A DNA stretch of 64,000 nucleotides, taken from contig JAILWY010000025.1 of assembly GCA_022113835.1 (NCBI GenBank), positions 1,178,001-1,242,000 of the forward strand. Reading direction: 5' to 3'. Source of the stretch: Atopsyche davidsoni (taxonomy: Eukaryota; Arthropoda; Insecta; Trichoptera; Hydrobiosidae). The translations under genes were made by a program, and so were the position numbers. Positions 27,476 to 41,102 of the stretch are shown here, in pieces (position 1 is the first letter of the stretch; the number at the start of each line of letters is the position of its first letter). The notes beneath the pieces were generated by a model, which was not told the origin of the DNA, searched no databases, and saw nothing but the letters and a program-made list of their open reading frames with translations.

Positions 27476-28735
27476 AATAACCACACTACTAGGTAGTCAC
27501 AAAAATAGATTAAAAAAACGGTTTGATGAGATTACATTTTTTTTATTTTGTGTCTGACTTTTTACGCTAAAAAAAAAGAAAAAATTAAAAAACATTTTTT
27601 TAAAGGTTTACCTGCTTTTTGGTCTCAGTGGCAGTTTGACTTTGCTGCAAAGAATGCTTTTAAAAAATAACGAATTACATTCACGCTTCTTTAGCAATTG
27701 AAGATTTACAAATTGCGAAATTCTGAAATACTGAAATTGCTGAGCATGAATTGAATCGGTCCATTTTCCATGATGAATTGCCTTTTGCAAGCCGCGCTAA
27801 GTCCGGAAAGGTTCCGGAGGCTTTCGCGGTGACAAGAAAAAGGAAAAGCAGCCTTCACGCTGAAAAACAACAAGTCCTCCCAGAGAGAGTACTATGTCTA
27901 ATGGTATGTTTTCATAACATTATATTTAATATATCCCATTTTTTTGTGTTGTACATTTTTATATTATGTTATATGCTTTTTTAAGATGCATATTTTCAAA
28001 AATATATAATGAAAGAATTGTATTTTTTTCTACATATACACCAAAAATTACAAAAACGTGTATTTAAATTATAATACATAATTTATCCCTGAGTACCTGG
28101 CTTGGTTTTGAATATTACATACTTTAACATATGTTGTGTCCAAGATGCTGGAAGACTATGACATATTTTTTTTATGTGGAAGTTTTATCATTCAACAAAG
28201 AACATAATATTTATTTAACAATTTTTATTTAAAAAAAAACGAAAACCTGCATGATCGCAATACTAAGAGTATAAGAGATCAAGAAATAAAAATACACCTA
28301 ACGTTCTCTCACTTAACGAAAGCTCTTGCAATTATGTTTAATTGGGGAGAGAAGCTTTCAGGGCAACATTACTTGGAACAGCCGTAAAAGGCTGTGAAGG
28401 GAGGCTTGTTTAAGTTTATTTTACGCTTCATCGTCAACCTGAAACCACGAAGTAGAAATTCGGAAGTTTACAGAAGCGCGACACAGCCAATTCTACACCG
28501 AGTCTTGAGACTTGCAAATTACTATGAAAATATAACAAGATGTAAAATAAAATAATTTAAATCTAACGTGTGTAGATTTATTTTAAATAAAATACTAAAA
28601 TAATTTTAACACATGTTTCAATTTTTTGTCACCGGTTTCACCAATTGAATTCAGTTGGATAATGCCAACGTGAAAAGCTTTAGTATTTTATTTAAGATAT
28701 TTATATATCTTAAATAAATTTATATTTATATAAGA

Positions 28736-29160
28736 CCTAATGTGCCTAATCATATTAGTAATAATATAATAAACCCGTAATGGGTAATAAATACGCATCT
28801 GATTGACGTTTAATAAAAAAATAGACATAATTATATGATGGTGCGCGTCTTGGCTAAATTAATAGATTTTAAAAATAATATCCAGATGGGACTAAAATCG
28901 TTTTACTTGTTACTTTGGTTAAAAAGTCCAGTGCTTGCAAATCACTAAATATTCGTTGGCCTGGGCACATTGGTTCATATGTGGAGTATGATTGTAAAAA
29001 TTCTCGATAAACGGAAGTGATTTGTTAGTACAAGGGTTGGTACACCGGCCATGTAAGCCAGAGGATGTGGGTTCAAACGATGATATTTTTCTGAGAGTTT
29101 CTTTAAATCATCTTCTATGTATGAACTAATGTGCTAAATCATATTGGTAATAATATATAT
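28736..29160 (+). mobile_element. SINE-like family, tandem-permuted copy
   Basis: The family tail (ATGGGTAATAAATACGCATC, then A-rich) comes first at 28,736-28,815. The 5' extension follows (GCGCGTCTTGGCTAAATTAA at about 28,845), then the tRNA-like head with an A box TAGTACAAGGG and B-box start GGGTTCAAA near 29,090, then the body up to CATATTGGTAATAATAT. Tail-before-head order means two joined copies or a permuted one. Confidence 0.6.
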
Positions 29161-30621
29161 ATATATATAGTATATATCAACGTGTTAAAATTATTTCGAT
29201 CCTGGGTCAGTAATATTGGTCCAACTCTAATCCCAGCTTCCAGCCACTGGTACTAAAATATAATGATATTTTTTGGCAAGCGCTCTTAACTTTCAAGAGC
29301 TTTAACAGATTGAAAATAAATCCCCAAAGAAGAAGATGATGATGCAGCACACTGGAATAGTGAATATTTCGACCGGCATGTTTTCGGGACAATGCAAGCG
29401 TCCAAAAGCTTTCGAGGATCAAGATCATAACCTAATTAGGGCACAAAGGACTTATTGTGAAGATAAATTAACAGATAACAAAGTTCAACTTTGAGAGTGT
29501 AAAAGGAAAAGGGGGTGTATTCAAAATAAATTTTCAGCGGATTGAAATAAAAGTTTAAATGAAAACGTGGTTGAAAATATTACACAACTTTCGCGTGAAA
29601 GTTCTTTCTAAGGGTGATGATGACCTGTCAAAACTTCGTGTCTGGCCTCCGACTACAATAATAAATATTACGAGCTGTCTGAAAAACACCCCAAAAATGT
29701 TATACCGGACAGTGTAACCATTTATCGCTGGCACAGATGATTGACACATTTCTTCCTTTATGCTCTAAGAAATTGTATCACCAAACATGGCGATTTTATT
29801 TCGATTATTATCACTCCAAATCACAGAGCTTCCCAACATTTAGTTACAAATTTTTTTTATTCAAGAGCATAGTGTTTATCGGGAATTATTTACATTTTAA
29901 ATCTAATTGTAATATGCTCAAAAAAATATTTTTATCTAGCTTTCAAAATGTTATATAATATGCATTTTATTTCAGGATCTTTGCGTGAAAGCCTCGAAAC
30001 CACTGCTTACTTTGGCCGACAGCGGATGCTTCTACTAACAGAGAGGCTGCAAACTCTAAAGACCCAACTTGCGGTCTGTGGCATGCCCATAAAGACCCGA
30101 ATTCCGGTCTTATCGCAGCCTCAAGACGTACGATTATTCGGAAAGCATTACACTTTTACGCCAAAAACTTTATTTTTGTTAGATAAAGGATGTTATCAGC
30201 GTTTTGAGTCTTAACTTCTTGTAATTTCCTTCAAAATACCGACGGCATCTAAACTTGAGTGATTATTTTTGATAAGTATAATAATTTATTTCAATGCTTT
30301 TACTGTCTTTGCGAAGATAATATTTTTAATAAAAATCAATTATTTGAAAGCTTTATTATTATATAGTATAAATAAGAAGAAAAAATATACGTGAATACAG
30401 TGAGAAACAAAATGCCTGTAAATTAAAAAAATACGCAAAATTAAATAATGCTTATTTTATTAAAAATATTTAAAAATAAAATTTGAAAAAAACTAACATA
30501 GTTAAACAAAAAACAATATTAACTTATAACATGAGCTTTCGTTTATATATATTAGTTGTGGTTATTGTTAAAAATATGCATTTATATTTGTATTCATATA
30601 TATGCATATATATTATATTTT
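29161..30621. other. Noncoding stretch with one exon-like islet
   Basis: A GC-richer islet at 29,976-30,214 follows a good acceptor (TTTTATTTCAG) and stays open for 79 codons to a TAA (RESLETTAYFGRQRMLLLTE near its start). It has no recognised motif and no partner exon. The rest is AT-rich. Confidence 0.3.
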
Positions 30622-30690
30622 ATGCGCCATATTTTATGTCGGTGTGTGAATAATAAATAACTTTTAAAAAAAGCAACCGATTTCTATATA
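30622..30690 (+). mobile_element. Mariner-type left end fragment
   Basis: TGCGCCATATTTTATGTCGG followed by TGTGTGAATAATAAATAACT matches the left end of the fragment at 23,022. Nothing coding remains. Confidence 0.45.
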
Positions 30691-30792
30691 TATATAGATT
30701 GATGTAGTATTCAAATAGCTAGTTCAAATAAATTGCAAAGGGCCAAATTAAATAAAAATACCTACATATATTATGGCATATCTATATATATA

Positions 30793-31338
30793 GAGGGTGT
30801 CCAAAAAGAGTATCGGGTATTTGTTTTAGTGACAGTTATTGCGATATGCTGCGAAAATTTTTGGGCCCAGAGTTGCAGGAGTTTCAAGGTTTCAACTCAA
30901 GAACGTGGTTCCAACATGATTTCAACAAGTTCCACTTGCCATACATCCAATCAAGCAATTGAAGCTGTTAACGAATTATTCCCTAATAAGCTCATTTCGC
31001 GGAGAGGTAACATCAACTGGCCTCCCAGAAGCCTCTACCTTAGCCCTCTTGACGATTTCGTCGAATAATCCGATGAACCTAACGGAATTGAAACAAAACA
31101 TCAGGTCAGAAATGGCAGCAATATCGAGGACTATGTGTCAGCGTGTTATCAGCAATCTTCGCTCCAGATTAGAAGAGTGCCAGCAGCGCGTAACGGTCAC
31201 CATTTGGATAACATCATCTTTTCGAAATAATTTTCCATTTTGTATTCTTATATTCAACAATAAAACAAAATACTTGATTACTAGTAGTTTTTGTTTTATT
31301 GAACTTACAAATATCCGATATTCTCTTTGGACACCCTA
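30793..31338 (+). mobile_element. Degenerate mariner-type element, 546 bp, both ends present
   Basis: Left GAGGGTGTCCAAAAAGAGTA and right (reverse complement) TAGGGTGTCCAAAGAGAATA are inverted terminal repeats, each next to TA (30,791-30,792 and 31,339-31,340). Between them are frameshifted remains of the transposase C-terminus: WFQHD in one frame, then TCHTSNQAIE and NINWPPRSLYLSPLDDF in another. The N-terminal half is deleted. The longest open frame crossing this region is out of frame and leaves the element, so it is not a gene. Confidence 0.8.
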
Positions 31339-31486
31339 TATATACTTAGATAATATTAAAGACACAAGAATAAGCAACAATATGACAGAGTTCGTCAGCT
31401 ACCGCATAGTTGTTGGAACAGATTTCAGCACTCGGGATACAACATCTGGGTTAGCCGAGCAAACTTCCCGCGCAGTGCTCTTCCCG

Positions 31487-31555
31487 CACCCCTCATCTCT
31501 CACCATCACCATCACCCCTCATCCCTCATCCCTCATCCCTCACCCCTCGCCCCAC
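31487..31555. repeat. Pyrimidine-rich CCCTCAT-type simple repeat
   Basis: Imperfect tandem CCCTCAT/CACCATCAC units directly downstream of the mariner relic. Confidence 0.75.
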
Positions 31556-33324
31556 CACAGCTCGTCACAGGTCGTCTATCTTCAGTGCATGATTACATTG
31601 TCCGAGTGTAAATTGACTATTCAATACGTCTGCAGTTACACACGCTCACTGCGCTAGCTTTTGCAAATTCTGTTTCCCGCTTAGTTCTGTATGAAGCAGA
31701 TATTTATTTAAAATATGTATGTTTCTGATTTCAGTGTCGCGTTACGCAAATCAGTGTGTAAAATTATATAAAGAGCTCAGCCAGCCATGAAAATATTTAG
31801 GCCGGTGCTTTGGGACGAGTAATTCCAGTAGCTTGCAACCTTCACGGTGTATTTGAAGAATTATTTTTTTACAATCGAAATTCTCAAACTACTTGTATTG
31901 ATATGCGCAAATAAACCATACCTGGTAGAATGCCGCATATACCAAGTAATAAGTTTTCTCAGGTAGTAAGTTTTTCAGTATCATTGACAAACAAAGATCT
32001 AAAGAAACTTCATAAGCTTTTATGGAAGTCTACAAGCTCCAACATTAACTGTGAATGTACAAACATTAAGAATAACGGCATAGTTTGACTCAGAATGTTT
32101 ATGCATGAATTAGATTGGTTCAGCATGGGTAAACACGGATCAGTTTATTCAGAGTGGTTTGGAATGACTAAGTATGGATAGAATTGGTTTAACATGATTT
32201 TACACTCAGTTAAAAATAAAATGCTTTAACCTACATACATTCACGAAATATATATTTTCTTTAAAACATAGTCAAAGAAAAAGAACTAACAAAAATCAAT
32301 ACTTGACAAAAATATGACGATAAAACAAAAACAAGTACATGATTGATGGTAGGGGCGCCTCCTTCAGCCTCCAGGGGTCCCTCGGCGCCAGGAGACAGTC
32401 TTTCAGGAATTTTCAAAAAAAAATTCATGAAAAAATGGATAGTGACTGATGACATAATAACAGCAGGTAGAGACTTGGGGATAGCGGAAAATAATAAATC
32501 ATAACTGAGGAAATTTCGATGTGATTAATCGACAACGCAAGGTGCTCGGGAAAAAACAAGATGATTGTAATATTTAATGCATCGTTTATTGAGACAATTA
32601 ATCGCTGAAAATCGAAAGTTAGAATCAATGAAAAGAAGATCCCAAGAACCTCAGGTTGTCTACCTTTCTGGATTTGATTTAGTGTTTTGCATAATTTCAA
32701 TAATATTTAATTGTTGTAGATATATATATATTTTATGAAGGATTGAATTTAGACTATTACTTAGATTATCACTCCTATGTCACCAAGTCACGAGAAGCTA
32801 ATAAGTTTTTTTTTTGTGAGTGGTTTAACCTTAAGAGCTTTCTCAGACAGCCTGTAAAAGCGTTTTGCTAAACAGAATCGATCGCATTCAACATTTTTTG
32901 TTATCTACTAGCGATTAACTTATTTATTAACGAGACAAATATGTCAATAATAACATATTAACACGTTTTTCAATTGTATTATTAAAATACCATAAATCGT
33001 ATATACGTATGACTTCCTAGAACAAAAAGCGAATTTTCACCTTTGATTGTCAACAAAATGCGTAATCATTAATTATCCAAGCCCATTGAGTGAATGCGTG
33101 TCCGAAAGGGTTGATTAATAACAAGAAATTAATCAACTTAGTGAAGCAGTGGTGGCCAACTGGAACGTCGAGCCGTGGAGTGCGCCAACTTTCTGGAAAC
33201 TACAACCCTAGTATCATGACAACTCGTGTTTCAAGTTAATCACTTACTCGTAGTTTACTTCATTTTCATTATTACACACACACACACACACATTTGGTAG
33301 TATGCATTCATTTTAAGGATTTTC
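31556..33324. other. Noncoding stretch, no gene recognised
   Basis: It contains a (CA)n run at 33,273-33,292 and, at about 33,147, CAGTGGTGGCCAACTGGAAC, which looks like a lone hAT end. Nothing else is recognised. Confidence 0.4.
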
Positions 33325-33921
33325 TAAGAGATAGCGTTACTAGTATTGAATCGCATCAGGCTATACTTTAACTAACTTCATTGTGAAGCGTCATTATTGC
33401 GTTTTTTTTTTTCTTTATATGTCATATCGCTGAAGTGTATACAACGTTTTTTTTTTTTGAACTCTCAACATGTCAACTTTTGTACCAACAAAACGCTGTT
33501 GAAACCAGGCAACAAACAATTGATGCGTTTGAAGCGAGCATTGGCAGAAAAACGGCCAGAATATACGACCAGGCACGAGTCTGTAATTTTTCATCATGAT
33601 AATGCTCGGCCACAGTCGCTAAACCGGTTAAAACATATTTGGAAAACACCCGCCTTATAGCCCAGACCTTGCCCCTTCCGACTACCACTTGTTTCAATCG
33701 ATGCAGAATGCCCTTTCTGGAATACGCTTAACTTCTGAACAGGGTATCAAAAATTGGCTTGATTCTTTCTTGGCTTCAAAAGACGAACAGTTCTTTTGGG
33801 ATGGAATCCATAATTTGCCCGAAAGATGGGAAAAAGTAGTGAATAGCGATGGACAATACTTTGATTAGAGTATATTGTACCAATTTTTAAATAAAGCTTA
33901 AAATTAATGCACACTACCTTA
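33325..33921 (+). mobile_element. Mariner element, internally deleted, 597 bp
   Basis: The left end TAAGAGATAGCG and the right end (reverse complement TAAGGTAGTGTG) are similar inverted ends. A second copy of the left half is at 60,182. The transposase start MSTFVPTKR is present at 33,470 but is cut short, and the following part is out of frame (HHDNARPQSLNRL holds the second catalytic Asp). A large central deletion removes most of the catalytic domain. Confidence 0.85.
33647..33868 (+). pseudogene. Mariner transposase C-terminal remnant
   Basis: Reading from the third catalytic Asp region the frame is intact: HPPYSPDLAPSDYHLFQSM, later WLDSFLASKDEQFFWDGIHN and LPERWEKVVNSDGQYF before TAG. 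YSPDLAPSDYHLF is the D34D-type mariner signature. It belongs to the deleted element at 33,325-33,921 and cannot work alone because the DNA-binding and first catalytic parts are missing or frameshifted. Confidence 0.85.
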
Positions 33922-36319
33922 TATATATATATTTTTTTTTGCCCAAAAGTCAGTGAGCTAGGTAGCCAAGTATATTACAGTGCGAATAAATTAACGAGTC
34001 TAAATAAAACCGGTTTTAAATTTGTAAGATATTAATCTGATTCCGCCTGCCCGTACTTCACAAGTCGGTAATGAAAAATATTTAATATTTATTGCGGACC
34101 CGAATCTTTAGCAATTTGAATGCGTGGATAACAAAGTCCACCGAAATTGGGATAATTTGTAATTTCAGGAGCGAACCCTTTTTGCTGAATATGCCTGAAA
34201 ATAAATTATTTGCAACGCGTTCACTTTCCGGAACACGGCCGGTTAAAACATCGGTTCAAAAGCGAAAATCATCAAAAAAATTATTTGCTACGTCAATTGC
34301 AGCTCTAATGAAGATAAAAGCAATTTTTTCAACAATACACAATGAAATTATACTTTAAAAAATTTGATTTTCTTGTAATTTTCTTATACCTATAAGACCA
34401 ATAAAGATTTATTAAATTAATATTTATCTATCTTCTAAGCTATGGTTTTAATTTTTTTAATATTTTTGTTTGTACATTTATTCCTTGTTTTCGTCAGCAA
34501 AAATATTATTCATTTTTTTGGACATCTTTATTTTCTGGGTGTTTGAGTTTAGTATCAGGGACTATTTTTCAGTACTGGAACCATTTAGCATGAAAAACCT
34601 TATAAAAAAATATTTATGCAATAAGAAACAAGAAATTTCAACTCACAGATGAAGTTAAACAACTTTATTAACAGCAACCGCGTTAATAATTGTTATGAGA
34701 AGTTCTTTAAATATGTCTTTGTCCTTATAGTGCATATTCAAGAATCTTTTCCAAAATTTTATGTACTCCAATAAAGATCATTAAATTTCTTTGTACTACC
34801 TTCTAGGATGTGAGATGACATCTAGTACATTTATTATTCCTGTGAAATCTTAAAAGAAATTCAAAATAATTATATTTAATAATATGTTTTTAGATTAAAT
34901 AATAAAAAATGACATGGTCTCATTTATAATAAGAAGTCTATTTTCTTTTTTTAATATATAATTACATATAACTTTTTACAGTATTCAAGTAATTTGTTAA
35001 AGAAAATCACAAATCAATCAAAAGCTATTGAAGATTGTTTTTAGAACCAAATTGTATTATTTTCATAGTTAAATATTGCATCTAAAAATAGCTTGATATT
35101 TGTCCTTTTACAATAAAGTAGAATCATCCAACCTTTGTGAATACCCCTCGACTATGTTTTCAGGTCCTAATAAGGGATATTCTGTTCCATTATCCTGAAA
35201 ATATCGTGAAATTACATGAACCCCTCTTCTGCAAGAACTGGCTTTTAAAACGTTTTTTTGCGAATCTACTTTATGCCAAGATAAATACTATATGAATATT
35301 TAAGTAATTTATGACCAACATCATGCCATCCTTGTTTAGGGACAGTATTCTATACATTTTTTTAATAAATAAAAGGGATTTATATAATTTTATAATAAAA
35401 ACAATAAATATAGCTCAAAGTAAAGTACTATATTACCTTATCATTTGATTTGAAAGTTGTGTTGCTGGGTGTTGTGCCATGTCAGTGTTTTATCGGTATT
35501 TATATTATTTTTTTATTAGAAACGTCGATCACACAACCCAATATTTATTTTATTATTTAAAATAAAACTAAGAACCACGCATATCGTATTTATTGATACG
35601 TAGAAAGCGTAGTTTTATTTTTATAAAAAATTGGGAAATACCACATCAAATGAATTATTTGCATAATAGTTAATTGGGTATACGACCTGAAAGATTCTCA
35701 TACGCTAAGCTCTTAGCAGAAAATAAATATTTATTGCGGCACTTGATCCCATTCTAATGCACGGAGATATCCGAGAAATCCCGAAGACTCCCGAAGGCTC
35801 CAGAGGACTCCCGAAGGCTTCTCATCATTCATTATCATTGGATTTTTTTTACTTTCGAAAAGGTTCACAGGACGAATTGTTCTCTTGAATAAAATGTTCA
35901 TTTGCGATGCTGATATAATACTTATTTTTTATTTGATTTCATCTAAGCACTTTATGAAACCGAAAAATATTTATATATAAAAACATAAAATGTTTCAAAA
36001 AAATTCGGTAACATAACAAGTATCGAAGGTGAACGCTTATTTTATTGCTTCGATTTCAATGTAAATTTGATATCCACATGCAGATTTGAGTCCCTTTGAG
36101 TCCGAAAAAATTAAAACGAGAAATTTTCGCAAATGAGAGACGCCATGAACTCTGAAACAGATGATCTGAAAAAGAGCTGATTCGTTTAGCGAGCGCTCCC
36201 CGCCTCGTTAGTCCTTGAAAGCTCGCTAATGAATCCGAATGCGTATTAATGGAATCACCTAAGTGCAAGCCCAAAGCTCGCCGAGAGGTCCTGGCTCCAG
36301 GGAAAGCTCAGGAGAAATT
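33922..36319. other. AT-rich noncoding DNA
   Basis: No gene recognised. At 35,785-35,820 the 14-base word GACTCCCGAAGGCT occurs twice in tandem with a short spacer. Confidence 0.45.
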
Positions 36320-36480
36320 ATAAATTCATTCCACCCAGGAGTTCAGGTCACTGAGGTCATCTCCACAGTGGACATCTTAAGCTTTTAGATCTTTACCAAA
36401 CACGCGGATAAAAGTTGCGAATTTGATTTGAAGTATTAAAAGCATTTTTGAGTTTCAAAACCTTTTACAGTTATAATTAT
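36320..36480 (+). repeat. Old copy of the gene-cluster flank repeat
   Basis: ATTCATTCCACCCAGGAG, CACAGTGGACATCTTAAGCT and ATTTGATTTGAAGTATTAAA follow the order seen at 57,029-57,160 (and, inverted, 48,400-48,545) with many substitutions. This repeat therefore existed before, or independently of, the gene cluster duplications. Confidence 0.65.
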
Positions 36481-39400
36481 ATTTTCAGTAGCGCCGTAGT
36501 CATGTCGTATTTCAAACGATTTAACTAGATAATTCAATATATATTTATTCATTTTTAAATACTTGTTGCTGTAAGTGTGGTTAATCTTTCAATATCGTAT
36601 AAATAAACACAAGCAAACAAATAATTCAGAAAGGGTAAAATGCGTAATCTTAACCCACGGAGCTTTTTTCGTCGTCTTTTTTTTCATTAATTTGTTTTTT
36701 GGCTTTTTGGCGTAGACAGTAACTTAAGTAGAGCTTACAAAGGATTTTCAAGTTCAGTGGTATGCATTGTAGCTCTGAAATAAATTTACATAATTAATAC
36801 AGATGCTATCAGGTGAACTTGATGCCCATTTAATAAATGTAAAAGTCTTTTATTTTATTTTAAATCTGTCTGTTTAGAAATACCACTTTTAAAACGCATA
36901 ACGATGCAACATATTAAATATTTAATAAGTTTTAACACGGTACATATATACATTTATTTTATTTAATATAATAGGATACTTTGTTTTAATCAAGACACAG
37001 GTGGGATTTGAACACATCCCTGAGTCAAAAAAGCTTAATTTCAAATCCCACAAATTAAATTTGTTAAACTTATCAGAAAACAATTTAATAAGACACTTTA
37101 CTCAAATCGGCACGTAGTAGAAAAAAACTGAAATTGTGTGATTTACTTTGAATAAATTGATTTTTTTATTGCAGTGTCCTTATGGCCTCTTCGCAAAGTT
37201 CTGAAAATTAAGTTCAAGTATCTATTTCAATACTCACAAAAAGTCGCATTTTCTTCTTTTATCACCTCGTTTCCTTGTGAGGGTAGTAATAAAAAATTTA
37301 GAGTCTAAAAATTGATCGGAATCTTTCGAGGGCTCTGCAAATAGTTGCAATCGACATTTGTAATACCATCTAACTGTTAGATGGTATTACAGGTGGAAGA
37401 AGAAACCTTTCAATCACCCAAATCTCCTCCAAGGTGTAAAGCCTGTTAAGTTCTTAGACCGTTTTATAGTATATTTACTAAATATTTTTTTATCTTAAAA
37501 ATCAGGGTATATCCATAATAAAAACAATAAAATTTAAAAAAAAAAACGCCTATGAGCAGTCAAATTCAATGGCCTTCTTCAGACTCTAGTCAAAAAGACA
37601 AACAAACTTTATAACGAATACAAATAGCCAAACTGCGAAAAATTATACAGACTCACTATGTTAAGATATTTGTTTTTAGTGATTCCAGGTTTAGATGTTG
37701 GTTTAGTGCGACTAGTTTCGTCAGCTTTATATGCTGGCACTTTCAAACAGAGTGAGGTTTTGTGAATTACAAATAAGCAAGAGACAAATTGTAAGAGGGA
37801 GAGGTTATGATTGTCAGGAATATTTTGAATGTTCAATGAGTTAATAGTTCGTAACAAACTGAGATATTTATACAATTGCTATATTAAATAAATTAATTTA
37901 TATTTTCAGAAGTCTAAGAAACCTTAAGGTATCCATTTTTAGCCAAATTTTTACATATTTGGCCACATTTCAAATGATTGATTTTTCGCACAGTTGCTAT
38001 CCCAAGTGGCAAGGCCACTTCTTGTTTTGTGTTGATTTATAATGGAAATATACTTATCTTATCTAGGACTAATAAAAAACTATACTGGCCAGAAGAAGCA
38101 TAATGTGTAATTTTTGGCAACCCTGAGTAAGAATATTTTTTACGGGGTTCTTTTAGGACGTAAAGGATGAATCGAAAAGTATCTAAAGGAATCGTAGCAT
38201 TTCACTGATGGCTTAAATGTATTGAAATTTTAGTGTTATTACTAAAAATACGAAATGTGAAAACACTTTTTTTTTTAATAATTTTTTTATAATAATTTGA
38301 AAAAATATTACAATTGGAAGCATAAAAAATAAATAAATATGCCAGGGACTTAAAACGATTTTCGAAGGCATATACATCTCTAATAACCTTTGGTTCTATT
38401 TCATGAAAAGACGGTCAAAGGAAATTGCCCTGAACCGCCAGTGTAGAAGTAATTAAGCACTATTTTTCTAAGTCTCTGAAAGTGGAGCCTATTACGCCTT
38501 TCGGACGTGAATTTCTGGCTTTTTCAGAAGCTACCTTGTAAATGTCCACTGTACAATACCTTTACCTCCTTTTCAGGATCTTTTTATGAAAATATAATTT
38601 TTTTGGAAAATTCTTATTATCACTCTCAAAACACAAGAATTGACTTCTCTTTGAGCACTAAGAGAGTTCGAATAAATACTTATTATCATGGTTACCAGTA
38701 ACAATCTGTAAATGCAAGTATAAATTTGTGATGTATTTAAGCAGCAACGTTATTTGCTTATTACGAAAATACCAAGGATATTGTATTTTGATATAAATTT
38801 GATTATGTCATTTTGTTTTAATATATATTAGTATATAATAAATATATATTATATATAGATATACCTTAAGCCGAATTTTCCAGATGGTCACTATGAAACT
38901 GCAGAATATATAAGAGATTCCTGGCAGTCCTTTATGTGCCTGAATACCACTATTGAACCAGCCAGCCGGGATGCATCGCTAGATAAAGGCCTTCCGTTTT
39001 GCCCTGGCATGAATGCAAATTCCCTGATCGATGAGATGTGAGACAAAGCCATTACTTTTGTTGAGTTCCAGAAATTTCAAAGAAAGACTAATTATTTAAC
39101 ATTTTTATAATAATTTGGGACACTCGTTAACAAACTGAGAGGAAAGTTTTTCATAAATAAATTGTTTTAAACATTCTATAACTCTCTGGATAAAGAGGGT
39201 TTTATGTCTACAAGAATACCAATGTGTGTTGCAGAATTTTATTTAATGGAATTTCCACTGAATGTATCTACTCTCGCTTAAAGATCTGGATATTGCAGGA
39301 CGGGGGATGAAAATCATCATAGAGTACTGAAGGCCTTAATAAACTTTTTCAATATGATGGGAAAACTTTGGGGATTTTCGTTGGAAGCTTTTGAAGGCTG

Positions 39401-39600
39401 ATCTGAAACTTTTTCAAATAAGATAAAGCTTGTGGAATCATAACGTCGTCAAATCTAAGCGAAGCAGTTTTGATTAGCGGTTAAAATATGATTTTTATTT
39501 TTTGATACACTAATAACTCGCTCAGCTAATGATCTTGGAATTGACTATTAAGTATGATTGGTAAATAATTTTAAAATGTTAACAAGTTTATTTTGTAATT
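36481..39600. other. Noncoding stretch upstream of the gene cluster
   Basis: No gene is recognised. It holds a 31-base perfect palindrome (37,360-37,390), listed separately. At 37,560-37,595, on the minus strand, GTCTGAAGAAGGCCATTG resembles the tails of several arthropod retroelements. Confidence 0.4.
37360..37390. repeat. Perfect 31-bp palindrome
   Basis: Arms GTAATACCATCTAAC (37,360-37,374) and its exact complement (37,376-37,390) are separated by one T. A clean inverted repeat this long stands out against the AT-rich background because the arms contain G and C. Confidence 0.9.
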
Positions 39601-39625
39601 TTATTATTGTCATGATAGTTTTTTT

Positions 39626-39631
39626 TTTATT
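39626..39631 (-). terminator. Polyadenylation signal of gene A
   Basis: AATAAA on the minus strand, 60 bases after the stop codon of gene A. Confidence 0.7.
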
Positions 39632-39690
39632 TAAGTACAAAAATACTGTATAGTTTAGAGCTTCTGATACACGAACCTGGTGGCTTCGTC

Positions 39691-41020
39691 TTAGCAGGGT
39701 GTCAGCTTCTGCATATGTGAATTGTTACATAAATACAAGGAACCTAGAGTGTCCACTCCAATAGCCGTTATTCCACTGTATCCTGTGATAACACGGACAG
39801 TCTTGGACGGAAGATCGATGGCATATAAAGCCACAGGATTGAGTATGTAAATCGTTTTATATATTGGATCCTGAATTATTACAATGGGTTTGATACGGTA
39901 AATTCCTGAAATCATAAAATAAAATATTTCAGTCATTGAAACCCCCAGAGAGACCGCAATTATAACTAGCTTAATTCAGAGCAACTGGTTCAGTAATGAT
40001 TTGAATGAGGTATATTATTGTCAACTGAATAATAACACCACTCATTTAGTATAGAAGGCCGCAAACGAGAAGACAGCAGGTAAAATCAACGAGAGACAAT
40101 TGCGATTGAAATTTGCGAACGCATCTTAATCCACCTTGGATACTTAGCAAGATTAAAACATTTCTGTATTCATACCTTCTATACTTTCAATTTCTTGGGT
40201 CGATTGCCGAAAAATGTAATATACTTGGTCTATAGAGTTGTAGTAGTAGATGTCGTTGGTATTTAAGTCAAATGTGAATTTTTCAATGCCAGCTGGTCCA
40301 GCAACTTTCTTTAACTTAAAGTTGTCCACATGATATAGACTCCCGCGAGACGTAGCAAATATTGATCCACATGAATTTTTTGCTATTGCATCAAAAGGAA
40401 AGTCCTATATAAAACAGCGGAAATATTTATTTAACAACATCTCTTATTGATATATATATATATATATATTTGCATGAATGGAAGTTCTTACCGATGGTAT
40501 GTACGAATAAATCGTATTATAGTTATAATATATCTGGAATCCTTTTGCATCCATTATGAGAAGTTTATTGTTTGTCACCATCTCCAGATCACTGTTTCCA
40601 AATAAGATTTCTTCAACAAAAAAAAGCTTATTTACAACACGGCTACGAAAGTTATGAGATAGCTGACATGCGAAAATAAATTTTACTAAATATTTTATAC
40701 TGCAAAATATGAAAACCTATGCACATTCCAACAAAACGCAAGGAAGCTACAGGATCGAGTGAAACATTTAAAAATTGATTTTATTATTTACCTGTTACTT
40801 CCTCGTGATGCATACTCTGCTGAAATGCTAAGTAAAGTATATCTTTGGCACCCTTTCTTCTTATGTAGTATATGTTATTTGCAGGATCAACGAGTATCCG
40901 GCCACGCACGTCCATGAATCCCAGCAGGGAGGAGGAGTACTTCCGGTCTGGTGAGAGCTCCTGGCAGTCCTGGGCGGCCACCACCATCAGGACACACCAC
41001 AAGAGCCACGCTGCCTTCAT
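39691..41020 (-). CDS. Secreted beta-propeller-like protein, copy A (intact; ommochrome-binding-protein-like?)
   Basis: Four coding exons: 41,020-40,792, 40,610-40,492, 40,404-40,176 and 39,905-39,691. All introns are GT-AG, the phases (1, 0, 1) fit, and they join to 792 nt, 263 residues. MKAAWLLWCVLMVVAA is a signal peptide, likely cut before QDCQ, so the protein is secreted. Blade-like units recur: GRILVDPANNIYYIRR (exon 1), KLLIMDAKGFQIYYN (residues 77-116), GSIFATSRGSLYHV with NDIYYYNSIDQVYYIF (117-192), and TAIGVDTLGSLYLCNN near the end, closing with TPC. Length and layout recall insect ommochrome-binding / SMP-30-like propeller proteins, which bind hydrophobic ligands in hemolymph; this is inference. 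The ATG at 41,020 is chosen because upstream in-frame codons lie before the acceptor TTTTTCAG. AATAAA follows the stop by 60 bases. B, C and D are paralogues. Confidence 0.8.
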
Positions 41021-41102
41021 GCTGGCTCCTGAAAAAGCCAAGCACTACTGTCACAGATACTTTTGATACAAAATAAAATATAAAGCTTAAAAAATATATC
41101 AT

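Noticed and set aside
30959..31657. Longest open frame in the window, 232 codons
   Set aside because: It runs out of frame through a decayed mariner, its right end and a pyrimidine-rich repeat; the peptide has no family likeness.
41021..41041. Upstream in-frame extension (…AFSGAS) of gene A
   Set aside because: These codons lie across the acceptor TTTTTCAG, so they belong to intron 1 and the short 5'UTR.
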